From contig JAKTTS010000034.1 in the NCBI GenBank assembly GCA_030560485.1, forward strand, positions 1 to 56,393: a DNA stretch of 56,393 nt, read 5' to 3'. Of this stretch, positions 8,374 to 18,808 are shown piece by piece. The notes beneath the pieces are model-generated. The model was given only the letters and a program-made list of their open reading frames with translations. It was not told where the DNA came from and searched no databases. Source of the stretch: Ascoidea tarda (nom. inval.). Its lineage: Eukaryota; Ascomycota; Saccharomycetes; Ascoideales; Ascoideaceae. Positions within the stretch are counted from its first letter, which is position 1, and each line of letters starts with the position of its first letter. The translations under genes and the position numbers were made by a program.

Positions 8374-11300
8374 ATGAACAGAAGCTCTGTTTTGGGGGTC
8401 CCCAAGGATTCCTTTCACTTTGAGGTGCTCAAGCTCTCGCTCAAGCCAGAGAACAAAAACATCCAGCATGACTTATTCACCTACAACATCAAGATCTTCA
8501 CCTACTTATCGAAGTTAAAAATCTGTTTGAACAACCACCAGCTTCCTCAGCTAACCAAGGAAGCCACTGATCAAATTATAGATCCTTCTTACATTTTCAA
8601 CCAGTTGAATCTTCTAATTGATCACTTGTTGATCTTGGAACACTATTCATTGTTCGAATCAAATTTGTCACTCCAAATTATTAAATCAATCTCAAAGAAT
8701 TACTTGCTTTGCTTGACCTTGATATCTTCAAATAAGTTCAATCCCTCGACTGGTCCAGTGTTGTTTGATACAACTAATAAGTTTATCAATATATTAACTG
8801 ATGAAAAAGCTCTATTATACAAGAAAAACTCATATTTATTTAAATCCAGCCTAAATCTAATCAATTCCTTTTACAAAAAACTATCAACAAATATCTTGAT
8901 CAACATCTTCACCCAATTTGGAAAATCTGACTTAACTTCTTTTATCCCTCTATTATTGTCCTACCTTTATAAAACTATCAAAAAAATTATAAATAACCCC
9001 AAATCTTTACTATATCTTTCCATATCAATCCTAAACGAATCTTTGACTTTATTATCAATAGTTGTTAAATCATCTTTATCTTCAAATCAAAACGTATCTA
9101 TCTCTTTTATCCCAAATGATTTGCACTCAAAATTATTAAAACTAGTCAAGTCTCTAATTAATCTAATTCCAAATGACACAAATTTATTCAACAATTCAAA
9201 TTTACAAAATAATTTGCCGATTTTATCAATTGCCTATTCTTATGAAATTTTATCCATCTTAATCTCTACTGACAAAAAATTCCTTAATAATACTAACCCA
9301 ACTAATAATATCTTAAAATCCTCTAATGACATGATTTTCAATGATACAGATTCAAAGGATAAATCCACAAATCATTTCATATCACATCTAATTAATAATT
9401 TTAACAACTATTACATCTTGGGTTTAACCTCAATTCACAGATCAATAAGAGATTCTGCCTCGAAATCTCTAGCCCAATTATTATTTATAAATTTTAAGAA
9501 AAATAACGTATCCTCTTTAAACCAAGTTTTAAATTATTACTTGGGCAATTTTTTCTTACTTAATTTAAATTCGTTATCCTCATCTTCCACTTCTTCTTCC
9601 TCCTCTTCTCCAACAAACTCCAATTCAGCCTCCTCTAATAACCCCCAAAATCATTACGATAAAGACTTTCATGATCTTCAAATAATGAGAATTTCAATTT
9701 TTAAATCAATAATCCATTTTTTCTCTTTATCTAATGCAGAAAATAATAATTTCCTATTTAATAATCTCACAACTTTAATAATCAGTATCGATAAAATTGT
9801 GTTAAACAATACCAGAATAAAAAGAGACTTGAATATTTCAAAAATGTTTGATATTTTTAGGTTTTTCTTCAATGACTACGTTTTCAAAAATTTATCTGAA
9901 TTTAATAAAGATCTCATATTGAAGAGAATGTTATCTGACGAATTTTTATCAATAAAAAATCTATCCATCTCTGATGCAAACTCTAAAAATTCAAATTCTT
10001 CACTTAACTTGAGAAATCCATTGACAATCTTTTTCTTATTACAATTGTTAAATTACCTAGTCTCTGATTTGTCCTCTGCAATCCAATTAGATCAACAACA
10101 ACATTTAGTCAAAATTATCCGTTTATTAATAGTAGATTCAGATTATAGAATTCGCTCAAATGCAATTGAATTAGCATGCAGATTTATTACAAGCTTTCCA
10201 GCTTTTCAAAACGAATTCTTTAACAAATGTTTCAAACACTTGCAAACTGAATTTAAAAAATCAAATATATCTCCTATCAAAATCTCAAAAATAAACTCTG
10301 GCGAACAAGATTCTTCTGTAACTTTAGATATTGACAGAGTTCAAGGTTGGTCTTTATTTTTATCTGCTACAGCCAAATTTATTAATAAAGACTACGCCTC
10401 TCCAGAAATAATCACAAGGATTCTAACTTTGGCAACAACTCAATTAAAATCAAATTACTCAACAAGACTATCGCTATCTTCCACAATTTCAAATGGCTCT
10501 ACAATCAATAAGGCTTCGGAGATACAGAATGAAAATGAATATATTAAAAATTTTGCAAGTTGGACTTTGCTTATAGGTTTAATGAATTTTGATTCAAATT
10601 TCTTAAAGATTAATTTATCTCAATTTTTTATATTTTGGAAAAATATTTTGATTCAAAATTATACTTCAAATGAAAATTTAGATTATGCTTTTTTTAAACA
10701 AAGTTTTCAAAATTTAATGCTAAGAAATTTAAGTTTAACTTGTCTATTAAATTTTTTGAGAAATTTTGTTTTAACACCTGAGCTATCCAAACAAGTTCAA
10801 TTTTTATTAACAAAATCCTTAAATTTTATCACTAGTTTTGAATCAAGTTTAAATAAATTTAAACTCTCTCTAAAACGTAATTCTTCAGCTTCTTCTTTAA
10901 ATCAAACTCTTTCATTTATTAATTCAACTATAAATCTGGATGCAATTCTTCTTAATAAAATAAGGATCTACCAATGTTACTTGGCTTTGGCGAGTTTCAT
11001 TAAAAACGATGTTAATTCAAATATCTTAATTTCAGCTTTAGATAATTTTTCCAACCCTGAAATCTATAATCGTTCTAACATAGAGTTTTTAATACCCAAC
11101 AAAAATAGTAACTTAGCAAGATCTAATTCCGTTAAAAGTAAAACTGATCCAAATAATAATATTTCTACCAAACATGAAATCCAAGATAATCTTGATAATA
11201 ATGATCTATTGTTAGCAAATGATGGAGTTTTTTATGGTTTGACGAGCAAATATTATTTCAGTAGAATTCCAGATTTATCAGTTAAATTTTCTTCAAATAA

Positions 11301-14300
11301 AAAAGACAGTGAAAAGCCCTTAACTTCCGATGATTTCGCTGAGTTGGTGAAGAATAGTACCAACATGAAATCCAAAGCTGATTATTTATTGTTTGAAGAT
11401 TCGAAATACAATGATATTGACCACATTTCTGTTCCTCCAGATTCAATAGAATCAAATTTTGTTAAAAGCCATTTTTCTGATCTGACATGGATAGATACAT
11501 TTGAAAATAATATATTATTTAGACCTTTTTCTCCTCAATCATTTCATGATCCCTTTTTGTTAATTTATGATGATTCTTATTCAGGTGTTGATAAGTATTC
11601 TTCAGGTTTGACAACTCAACTTGTTGATTTATCAATTGAAGTATTTATTTTATTTTTCTCATCTTTACCAAGTCAAATTCAGCAATCTTTACTAGAACAG
11701 CTTAGATCCAATATTCTTTCTAAGAAATCTTTATTCTTACGTTATAAAGCAATAGTGATCAATTCATTTATTACGATTCATGGGATATTACTGAAATTTC
11801 AAAAAAATAATATGAAACTTGACGGGCAAATTTTTATCACACTAATGGAGATGCTTTCTAGAATTGACATTAAAGAAAAGTATCTTGTTCAACTCAAAGC
11901 TGATTCAATTGGTTTGGTGATATCACTAGCATCTGATAAGAACCTGATTTCTGAGCAAGTCCAGATTTTTGTAAAGAACATTGTGGATAAAAACGAACCT
12001 TATTCAAGATCAACCAATTTATTGATATTGTCATCAATTTATAAGCATTCTTCAGCAAATTTCAATCAAATAATGGATCTACTCCTAACATTGGTTGTTG
12101 ATTCGCATCCAGTAGTAAACTTTTGGGCATTGGATTGTTTGGTGACAGTTTTAGATTCTCGTTCAACAATTCCAAATGGGTTGTGTATCAGGATACTTCA
12201 AATTTTAGAGAGAATATACATTGATGATTCATATAATTTGAATACTTCTTCTTTATCAACATTTAATTTGAGTATTAAATTTAATCCAAGAAAAGTTATT
12301 TCAAGGCTTTTACGTTCTTTAATATTAAGCATAGGACCTGGAATCATTGAACTTCAATATGATAGTAAGATTATTTTGAGGAATCTCATTATGAGCTCAT
12401 TGTTTTTGGAAAACGATTTAACAGTTCAAAGGGAATTAATTAGTGCAATTCTGAATTTATTGATATTTGAAAATTCTATGGTTTCGCCGGAGAAAGGATT
12501 TAAAATATTTGAGTTAAGTTTTTTCAAAGAATTATTAAAATTCCACTTGAAAAATAATTTGTACTATATGTCTATAGGAACAATATCTTTATCAAGCCCA
12601 ATTCCATTTTGGAATCTAGCTGAGGAGAATAATGAAATCTTTTTAATAACAACTAGTTATCAAAATCTTTCTTTAACAATATCTTGCTATTTTGAATTAA
12701 TCAAAATGTTAGATATAGATGAAGTGCTTGCACCTGAGGTTAAAAGATTATTATGGATATGTGTTGATATGAAAGCAAGTTTTTCAAAATTACTTGAATT
12801 ATTTAAGATGTGGATGGAATCATCTTTAAGTGCCAATTGGTTTGTTCTATTGAGTAGTTTATTTAAAATTGAGAAGGGAAAGTTGTATAATGAAATTTTC
12901 AGCAGTTATAAATCAATTTTGACCAAGTATGATAAAAAAGAAATTAAAGTTGAGATAAAAGATGAAGAAGTTCAATCTATGGCTAATGCTGCTGAAGAAA
13001 GTGAGGGTGAGGATAATAATTCCAAACAAAAAAACAATGATGCTGAGGAAGACAGGCATCCTAATGGTAGAAGAGGATCTAGAAGACAAAGTAGGGCTTC
13101 CTTTGAAAGTTTAAATGAAAAAACAGTTGAATATGATCCTATTGATTGGAGATTTAAGGCATTTGTATTAGAGTTGTTAAGATATTTACTAACGTTTACT
13201 AGAACAAATCCGGGTCTATTTAACGATCTTGCAAAAAAGATTTCCGATTTAATTAAAATATCATTTGGCGCATCAACCTCGTCTGTTATAGAATTAAGAA
13301 TAATTGGTATTAACCTTTTAGGAGATATAATTACAATTTATTCGAATATTATGGATCCGTTATATCCAACGATTCCATTATTAGAACAACAACAAGCACA
13401 GATAATATCAGCTTTGACGCCTGCTTTTAGCCAAGATAGTTCTACTATTCTTGCAAGTGAAGCGATAAATGTCTGTGCAAAATTTATTGGGTCTGGAATT
13501 TCATCATTATCAAAATTAGAAAGAATTTTGAATATATTAGTTAATTCTTTGGAAGAGTTTTCAGGCCACGGCGATATGAAGATTGGAGATGTTCAAGTAT
13601 TAACGAATCAAGGTAAAAAAAGAATGAAGCTTTTCATATTAAATGCTTGGGCAGAATTGAAAATATGCGCGAATAATTTTAATAGTGGTAAAGATTTTAA
13701 AGAATCTAATAAAAGTAATGAACCAGATGAGGTAGGAAGTAATGAACTTAATAGATTAATCAGTGAACATTATGATATTTTAGTTCCAATGTGGATTTTA
13801 TCATTAAGAGAACTTGCAACACTAAAATATGGTGGTGGATTTGAGGAAATCTCAGATAAACGGGTTGAATTATTTTTATATGAGTCATGTTGGATAAATT
13901 TTGTGGATGTAATTGGATGTATAATTGAAGAGAAAGAGGAATTTATATTTGAGTTGTTGAAAAATGATATTGGTAATTTTTTCTTTATATTATATGCACA
14001 ATGTATTGAGCTACTAATAAAGCCATCTAGTTATTTATATTCCAAGTCATTACTTTCTACTACAAGTAAATCTAATAATCATATTAGGATATTGATTGCA
14101 TTAAATAAGTTATTACATTCAAAGATATCATCTCACATTATATTTCAAGATTTGATATTTTCTGAGACAATTGATTTATTTAATCGATTAATTTTAGTTG
14201 GTGAAGATAAAGAGAAGATTATAATAGTTGATCTTGTTAGTGGGCTATTTTCAAGTTATTTTAATGGGAAGGAAAACACTGAAGATTTCAATTCTGATAT

Positions 14301-15348
14301 TGATAAATTGTTTGAGTTGTTAAGAATTGTTATGATTTCCATTGGGAGTATCCTACCATTTATATCCAATGATGAGAGAAAAGAGGGAGAGCAAGAAGGG
14401 GAAGAAGAAAAACAAATTGAATTAAGCCATGATAAATTATTAATTTTAAAGAATTCATTTAACTCAATAAGCATGATGATTAACAAATTTCCTAAATTAA
14501 TTCGAATTGATTTGATTTCGTGTTTATTATATATTTTGACAACAATTTATTCCAGAAAATTGAAGCAAAGAAATGAGATTATTCCGATAATTTTGCCAAC
14601 ATTAAAAACTCTTTTGATTGGATTGATTAATGATGGGTGCTATTCTATTATAAGTGATTTTTATAATGTTTTGAGTGGACTAATTGGGGACGATAAGAAT
14701 TCGTTTTTGACGTTGATGGTTTTGATAACAACATGCTCTAAATATTTTGAGATTAACGAGGAGAATAGCAAATTAATGGTTAAAACGTTGAGTGAATGGA
14801 TATTGGAGAAGGAGACATTAGCCTTTGCTATCCAATCGATAAAGTCATTAATCATTGCATCGGTCAAGGAGAATGGGGGATCAGCAGGAATAGTCGTTAA
14901 ACGGTTATTACCAACACTCCTTGAAGTTTTATTGGAGGACGAAGGAGCTAAAATTGAAGAGCCAAGGCTAATAATCGAGATGTTTGTTTTGTTGGCCAAA
15001 ACATTGAATAACAGCAAAAACGAGGAAAATAAGAAAGATGTCGAGAGCAAGTTGATCTCCATTTACTCGATTATACTTCCGTTGTTTTGCTGGTTTGACA
15101 AGAATTCGAAGATCAGTTCAAAGTCGTTAAGGGTGTATTTCCACAACAAGTTGATAGAGTTGGTGACAATGAATTCCGAGACGTTTAAAATAGTGGTGAA
15201 CGAGGTGTTGTTGCCGGAACAACGACAAGAAACCGAGAAGTTGGTCAAGTTTGATGTCAACGATGGGGACAACAGCAGCTCAGATGATGGCGAGTCGGAA
15301 AAGCAGCAGCAGCAGCACATCCAGTTGAAGATGTTCGACTCCAACTGA
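8374..15348 (+). CDS. LAA1: Laa1/HEATR5-type AP-1 accessory HEAT-repeat protein
   Basis: 2324 residues from ATG to TGA, longer than the roughly 2000 residues of S. cerevisiae Laa1. Laa1 (HEATR5 in animals) binds the clathrin adaptor AP-1 and supports its localisation and traffic between Golgi and endosomes. The whole chain reads as HEAT-type helical pairs. Recognisable parts are LTSIHRSIRDSASKSLAQLL near residue 350, a block near residue 590 (VDSDYRIRSNAIELACRF), and the central HEATR5 block near residue 1245 (DSHPVVNFWALDCLVTVLDS), followed by SRLLRSLILSIGPG. Disordered insertions are a Ser-rich stretch near residue 405, an Asn/Asp-rich region near 910-935, an acidic/basic linker near 1535-1580 and a short acidic C terminus. 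Both gene ends are GC-richer than the interior. In-frame CTG codons are few (10936, 11482, 11791, 11944 and 12451 were found). Confidence 0.85.
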   Translation: MNRSSVLGVPKDSFHFEVLKLSLKPENKNIQHDLFTYNIKIFTYLSKLKICLNNHQLPQLTKEATDQIIDPSYIFNQLNLLIDHLLILEHYSLFESNLSLQIIKSISKNYLLCLTLISSNKFNPSTGPVLFDTTNKFINILTDEKALLYKKNSYLFKSSLNLINSFYKKLSTNILINIFTQFGKSDLTSFIPLLLSYLYKTIKKIINNPKSLLYLSISILNESLTLLSIVVKSSLSSNQNVSISFIPNDLHSKLLKLVKSLINLIPNDTNLFNNSNLQNNLPILSIAYSYEILSILISTDKKFLNNTNPTNNILKSSNDMIFNDTDSKDKSTNHFISHLINNFNNYYILGLTSIHRSIRDSASKSLAQLLFINFKKNNVSSLNQVLNYYLGNFFLLNLNSLSSSSTSSSSSSPTNSNSASSNNPQNHYDKDFHDLQIMRISIFKSIIHFFSLSNAENNNFLFNNLTTLIISIDKIVLNNTRIKRDLNISKMFDIFRFFFNDYVFKNLSEFNKDLILKRMLSDEFLSIKNLSISDANSKNSNSSLNLRNPLTIFFLLQLLNYLVSDLSSAIQLDQQQHLVKIIRLLIVDSDYRIRSNAIELACRFITSFPAFQNEFFNKCFKHLQTEFKKSNISPIKISKINSGEQDSSVTLDIDRVQGWSLFLSATAKFINKDYASPEIITRILTLATTQLKSNYSTRLSLSSTISNGSTINKASEIQNENEYIKNFASWTLLIGLMNFDSNFLKINLSQFFIFWKNILIQNYTSNENLDYAFFKQSFQNLMLRNLSLTCLLNFLRNFVLTPELSKQVQFLLTKSLNFITSFESSLNKFKLSLKRNSSASSLNQTLSFINSTINLDAILLNKIRIYQCYLALASFIKNDVNSNILISALDNFSNPEIYNRSNIEFLIPNKNSNLARSNSVKSKTDPNNNISTKHEIQDNLDNNDLLLANDGVFYGLTSKYYFSRIPDLSVKFSSNKKDSEKPLTSDDFAELVKNSTNMKSKADYLLFEDSKYNDIDHISVPPDSIESNFVKSHFSDLTWIDTFENNILFRPFSPQSFHDPFLLIYDDSYSGVDKYSSGLTTQLVDLSIEVFILFFSSLPSQIQQSLLEQLRSNILSKKSLFLRYKAIVINSFITIHGILLKFQKNNMKLDGQIFITLMEMLSRIDIKEKYLVQLKADSIGLVISLASDKNLISEQVQIFVKNIVDKNEPYSRSTNLLILSSIYKHSSANFNQIMDLLLTLVVDSHPVVNFWALDCLVTVLDSRSTIPNGLCIRILQILERIYIDDSYNLNTSSLSTFNLSIKFNPRKVISRLLRSLILSIGPGIIELQYDSKIILRNLIMSSLFLENDLTVQRELISAILNLLIFENSMVSPEKGFKIFELSFFKELLKFHLKNNLYYMSIGTISLSSPIPFWNLAEENNEIFLITTSYQNLSLTISCYFELIKMLDIDEVLAPEVKRLLWICVDMKASFSKLLELFKMWMESSLSANWFVLLSSLFKIEKGKLYNEIFSSYKSILTKYDKKEIKVEIKDEEVQSMANAAEESEGEDNNSKQKNNDAEEDRHPNGRRGSRRQSRASFESLNEKTVEYDPIDWRFKAFVLELLRYLLTFTRTNPGLFNDLAKKISDLIKISFGASTSSVIELRIIGINLLGDIITIYSNIMDPLYPTIPLLEQQQAQIISALTPAFSQDSSTILASEAINVCAKFIGSGISSLSKLERILNILVNSLEEFSGHGDMKIGDVQVLTNQGKKRMKLFILNAWAELKICANNFNSGKDFKESNKSNEPDEVGSNELNRLISEHYDILVPMWILSLRELATLKYGGGFEEISDKRVELFLYESCWINFVDVIGCIIEEKEEFIFELLKNDIGNFFFILYAQCIELLIKPSSYLYSKSLLSTTSKSNNHIRILIALNKLLHSKISSHIIFQDLIFSETIDLFNRLILVGEDKEKIIIVDLVSGLFSSYFNGKENTEDFNSDIDKLFELLRIVMISIGSILPFISNDERKEGEQEGEEEKQIELSHDKLLILKNSFNSISMMINKFPKLIRIDLISCLLYILTTIYSRKLKQRNEIIPIILPTLKTLLIGLINDGCYSIISDFYNVLSGLIGDDKNSFLTLMVLITTCSKYFEINEENSKLMVKTLSEWILEKETLAFAIQSIKSLIIASVKENGGSAGIVVKRLLPTLLEVLLEDEGAKIEEPRLIIEMFVLLAKTLNNSKNEENKKDVESKLISIYSIILPLFCWFDKNSKISSKSLRVYFHNKLIELVTMNSETFKIVVNEVLLPEQRQETEKLVKFDVNDGDNSSSDDGESEKQQQQHIQLKMFDSN

Positions 15349-15721
15349 ACGAGATTCGGACGACTAATTAGCTTATCTTTCCCCACCGAGCTCTCTCCGA
15401 GACCTCTGGGGCCAATCCAGGCCGATTTCCGGTTCGCACCGGCAGCAGAAGCAGCACCAGCCGCAGCAGCAGCAACACATGCCACGGCACCGGTCGCGCA
15501 CGCCGCACCGGCACACGGGGCGAACGGGCCAATGAAAACGCCCCGAACAAAGCGCAAAAGCGTCCGTGCGCGGCGACCGCCCGTAAAAACAACACGTAAC
15601 CTGCTCGTTGTTTCACGAGGAGAAGAAGCAGCAGAAGAAGCAGAAGCAGAAGCAGAAGCAGCAGCTTTACAGTGCCAGCAGAAATACCCACAGAACCACG
15701 CTCCACCTCCATCTCCTTGCC
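15349..15721. other. GC-rich promoter of the BED-hAT gene
   Basis: 373 bp. By hand count 15361-15600 is about 64% GC, and 15481-15540 about 75%. It ends in a GAAGCAG/CAGAAG repeat (15621-15665). The reading frame of the following gene is open upstream of its ATG as far as a TTG at 15608, but no ATG precedes 15722. No separate gene is supported. Confidence 0.6.
15621..15665 (+). repeat. AGAAGC/AGC short-period repeat before the BED-hAT start
   Basis: Repeats of GAAGCA and GCAGAA run for about 45 bp and end 57 bp before the ATG at 15722. It is the longest example of the purine/pyrimidine-strand GCAGAAG element seen before several start codons in this window. Confidence 0.8.
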
Positions 15722-18439
15722 ATGAACGAAGACGCCTCCAGCTTGATTGTGGACTTGAACAACTTCGACACCACCTTCCAGGCTGACGATATCAGGCCCA
15801 GAAAAATCAACAAGCCCAATCCCCCTGCTAAAAGATACAAAGACACCATCCACGACTGGTATGAGAGACACGAAGACAATCCCAACAACAGAACCTGCAT
15901 TATTTGCAGTGAAACTGTCACTATCCCCGAGAGTGCAAAGGGGAATACATACTTCTTGAAGGCCCATCTTAAGCGCAACCACGATATCAACTACAGAGAA
16001 ACTGGCGTTCCTCACTACTTAAAGCCTACACTTCACCATCAGCCCCACCAACAACAGCAACAACAAACACAATCCCAGGCCCAGCAAACTCAATTGCAAA
16101 AGTTCAATCCTGCTCCTTCTGCAAAGAAGAGAATCAACAAGGGAAAAATCCACGAGTGGTTTGAGCGAGACAAAAATGATCGAAACACCAAACAATGCCT
16201 CCTCTGCAACTATATCATCCAAATACCTGAATCCGCAAAGGGAAACACTTATCTCTTGAAATCCCATCTCAAAAAAGAGCATGATATCGACTTCCAATCT
16301 TCCCAACCTCCCTCTGTCTCAACCACTTCCACACCCACAAGAAATCTCATAACTACTCTTAAGACAACAACCCCTAATACTACTAATTCGGCTTCCAGTA
16401 ACCCAAATTCTATCCCCAACACAAATCCTGTCCTAAATTCGTCCACTCTTTCACCCACTGCCATCAGCCAAAACAATCTCAACAACGCTATCGCTGTTAT
16501 TTCCAACACCAACCCAAATTCAATCTTGAGCTCTGCAAAACACACTACTTTAGTCAAATATGGTGGAATAACTAAGAAAATCGAACCTTCTTTAAAGGAA
16601 AACCTACAAAAGAAGATTTCATTGTTTTTGGTTCAAAATCATATCCCCCTTAATGTTGTCAACTCTCCTTCCTTCAAATCCTTATTGCTAGAAATCAAAG
16701 GTGTTAGATCCATCTCAAACACCCCTCAAGCTAAAGAAATTTACAATGTCACCACAAATCTCTACAAAAAAATTATCGATTACTTGCCTGCTTTTTTCAA
16801 CAAATATGACCGGAAATTATCCTTAACTTTAGATCGTTGGTCAACTAATAACAATGATGTTAATCTATCCATAACTGTTCATTTTATCCTATCAAACCAA
16901 ATCATCGATCTTATTCTTGATATCTCAGATATCAAAAACGAAGACGATAATTATTTAGCAAATTACATTTTTTCAGTTGCAACCCGTTTTAATATCACCG
17001 ATAAAATCTCATACATCACTACTGACAACTTGGTTGAAAACACTTCAATGATTGATTCTTTAAACCAATTAATCAAAGATCTTCATGGCGGTTTCCCAAC
17101 TTCAACAATCGAAATTATCCCCTCTATTGCTCATATCATCCATATCATAATTAACAGCTTTTTAAATGAAAGAGTAGAGAATGAATCTCAACAGATTACC
17201 CAGCCTTTAAATCTCTTCAATGTTTTGAATTTATCCTTGGACCAAAACATCAACCAATTGATCGAAAAATCAAGAGCCTTAACTTCTTTTATCCAAAATT
17301 TAAAATTAGAAGAATTCACTTTAATTAAATTTGCAGTCGAAAATGGTATCACCTCATCTCAACTAAAAGACGTAAAGACTCATTGGAATTCAAATGTCTT
17401 GATCTTGAGATCAATTTTAAACATAAAACAATCAATCAACCAATTCTTAAATCAATCAAATCACGATTTAAATTTATCAACCGATGAGTTCAACATCATT
17501 CAAGTTTTAGTTAAATTTTTAAGTAACTTTGAAAAACTCGTTTTCAGATTTTCAAAATCAAAGACTCCTACTTTATCTGCCGTTATTCCATTTTTCAATT
17601 CAATTGATACTTTGATTGAAATGCTAAAAACAGATCAAAATATTCCCTTGGGAATACCTAATATTAATACAAAAATCGAGTCTATGAGATACAACTATTT
17701 AAAATATAAAAGTAGAATAAATAACTCCGTCGCTCATATCATTGCCACTTATTTAGACCCTAGATATAAACAATTTTTGTCCGAAACACAAACAATTGAT
17801 GCTGAAAAATATCTCAATGAAAAAATTGCAAAATATTATCAAAATAAAAAACCTGATGAAAATAGTTCAACAAATAACAATTTGGGAGCAGGCGATTATG
17901 ATATTGAGGAAATCTTAAACCAAAGACTTAATAATACAAACGAATCTGGAAACAATGTTAATGAGTTATTAATATACCGTCAATTGCAACTTCAAAAACA
18001 AAATGAATCCATAAAAGTCCCCAAACCAAGTTCAAATAATTCGAACACAGTTAATGGAGATTTGAATGATCTTGGTGAAAAATATGGTAAAGAGCACAAT
18101 GACTGTGAAATTGAATCTTTGGGATTCGAAGACGAGGTATTTTATAATGCTCAAGATGCGTCCTCTGAAGTCGACTTGGCTGGATTTTGGCAAAATCAAG
18201 AAAAATTCCTTCCTTGTTTATACCTAGAAGCCATGAATATCTTTTCGGCTCAAGCATCAAGCTGTTCATCTCAGAGATCCTTCTCGGCTTCTTCTTTGAT
18301 ACCGAATAATTCAATTTCAAAAACTAATCGATCAACTTTTACTACTTATCTTATAGTTGATGTATTCAACAAATCTTTTGACTTGAAAACCATAGATTTT
18401 GATTCTGACGTTCATCTTGAATCACATCTATTAGTATAA
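15722..18439 (+). CDS. hAT-family transposase-derived protein with two BED zinc fingers, probably domesticated
   Basis: The first ATG of the frame (15722) gives 905 residues. Two BED fingers are clear: C59, C62, H82, H87 and C159, C162, H182, H187, each with an upstream aromatic motif (HDWYERH, HEWFERD) and the shared run PESAKGNTY. A Ser/Thr/Asn-rich linker (about 200-300) follows. The RNase H-like hAT core has LTLDRWST (D371) and TTDNLVENTSMI (D435), then THWNSNVLIL in place of the usual RWNS box. The C-terminal dimerisation region has FWQNQEKFLPCLYLEAMNIFSAQ, but the hallmark SERxFS reads SQRSFS (Q851). I recall the Glu of that motif as the third acidic residue of hAT enzymes; it is Gln here. 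No terminal inverted repeats or target duplications were seen. I infer a host DNA-binding protein rather than an active transposase. No in-frame CTG was found. Confidence 0.85.
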   Translation: MNEDASSLIVDLNNFDTTFQADDIRPRKINKPNPPAKRYKDTIHDWYERHEDNPNNRTCIICSETVTIPESAKGNTYFLKAHLKRNHDINYRETGVPHYLKPTLHHQPHQQQQQQTQSQAQQTQLQKFNPAPSAKKRINKGKIHEWFERDKNDRNTKQCLLCNYIIQIPESAKGNTYLLKSHLKKEHDIDFQSSQPPSVSTTSTPTRNLITTLKTTTPNTTNSASSNPNSIPNTNPVLNSSTLSPTAISQNNLNNAIAVISNTNPNSILSSAKHTTLVKYGGITKKIEPSLKENLQKKISLFLVQNHIPLNVVNSPSFKSLLLEIKGVRSISNTPQAKEIYNVTTNLYKKIIDYLPAFFNKYDRKLSLTLDRWSTNNNDVNLSITVHFILSNQIIDLILDISDIKNEDDNYLANYIFSVATRFNITDKISYITTDNLVENTSMIDSLNQLIKDLHGGFPTSTIEIIPSIAHIIHIIINSFLNERVENESQQITQPLNLFNVLNLSLDQNINQLIEKSRALTSFIQNLKLEEFTLIKFAVENGITSSQLKDVKTHWNSNVLILRSILNIKQSINQFLNQSNHDLNLSTDEFNIIQVLVKFLSNFEKLVFRFSKSKTPTLSAVIPFFNSIDTLIEMLKTDQNIPLGIPNINTKIESMRYNYLKYKSRINNSVAHIIATYLDPRYKQFLSETQTIDAEKYLNEKIAKYYQNKKPDENSSTNNNLGAGDYDIEEILNQRLNNTNESGNNVNELLIYRQLQLQKQNESIKVPKPSSNNSNTVNGDLNDLGEKYGKEHNDCEIESLGFEDEVFYNAQDASSEVDLAGFWQNQEKFLPCLYLEAMNIFSAQASSCSSQRSFSASSLIPNNSISKTNRSTFTTYLIVDVFNKSFDLKTIDFDSDVHLESHLLV

Positions 18440-18808
18440 ACAGTATATTCCTAAAATTAAGAAAACAGTCTTTTTTATTCTTTTGACTGATTCTTTTTTT
18501 TTTATATATACGTTTGATTTATTGAATTTTTTTACTTTATTTTATACTACTTTAATTTTATTATATTTTATTTTATTTTATATTAACTTATTTTACCTTA
18601 CCTTACCTTACCTTACATTATCTTATCTTATTTTATCCTTTTTGACTTTTTGTTTTTGACTTTGAAGTAATTAATCTTTTTAATGTTATATTTTTTTAAT
18701 ATTATGTGTTGTTTTTGATTACGTTTGATATCTTCTTGTATAGTTATGTATTCTTTTTTTTTAGGAAAAACAGTAATGATGAAAACTAGGTTGAAGGATT
18801 TTAGTTTC
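18440..18808. other. Convergent 3' region with pentanucleotide repeats
   Basis: 369 AT-rich bases between the stops of the BED-hAT gene and HEL1. They include TTTTA-type and TTACC-type pentanucleotide repeats (about 18536-18636) and a short inverted repeat CAGTC...GACTG (18467-18491). No gene is supported. Confidence 0.6.
18575..18636. repeat. TTTTA / TTACC pentanucleotide repeat
   Basis: ATTTT units pass into four perfect CTTAC units and then CTTAT-like units. It lies in the shared 3' region of two convergent genes. Confidence 0.75.

Noticed and set aside
15608-15721. Upstream extension of the BED-hAT protein by 38 residues
   Set aside because: The extension lacks an ATG and reads a Lys/Gln repeat from the promoter microsatellite. 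The ATG at 15722 precedes a well-behaved N terminus.
15349-18808. Intact hAT transposon around the BED gene
   Set aside because: No terminal inverted repeat pair or target duplication was seen on reading both flanks. The only inverted repeat (CAGTC...GACTG, 18467-18491) lies wholly on one side.
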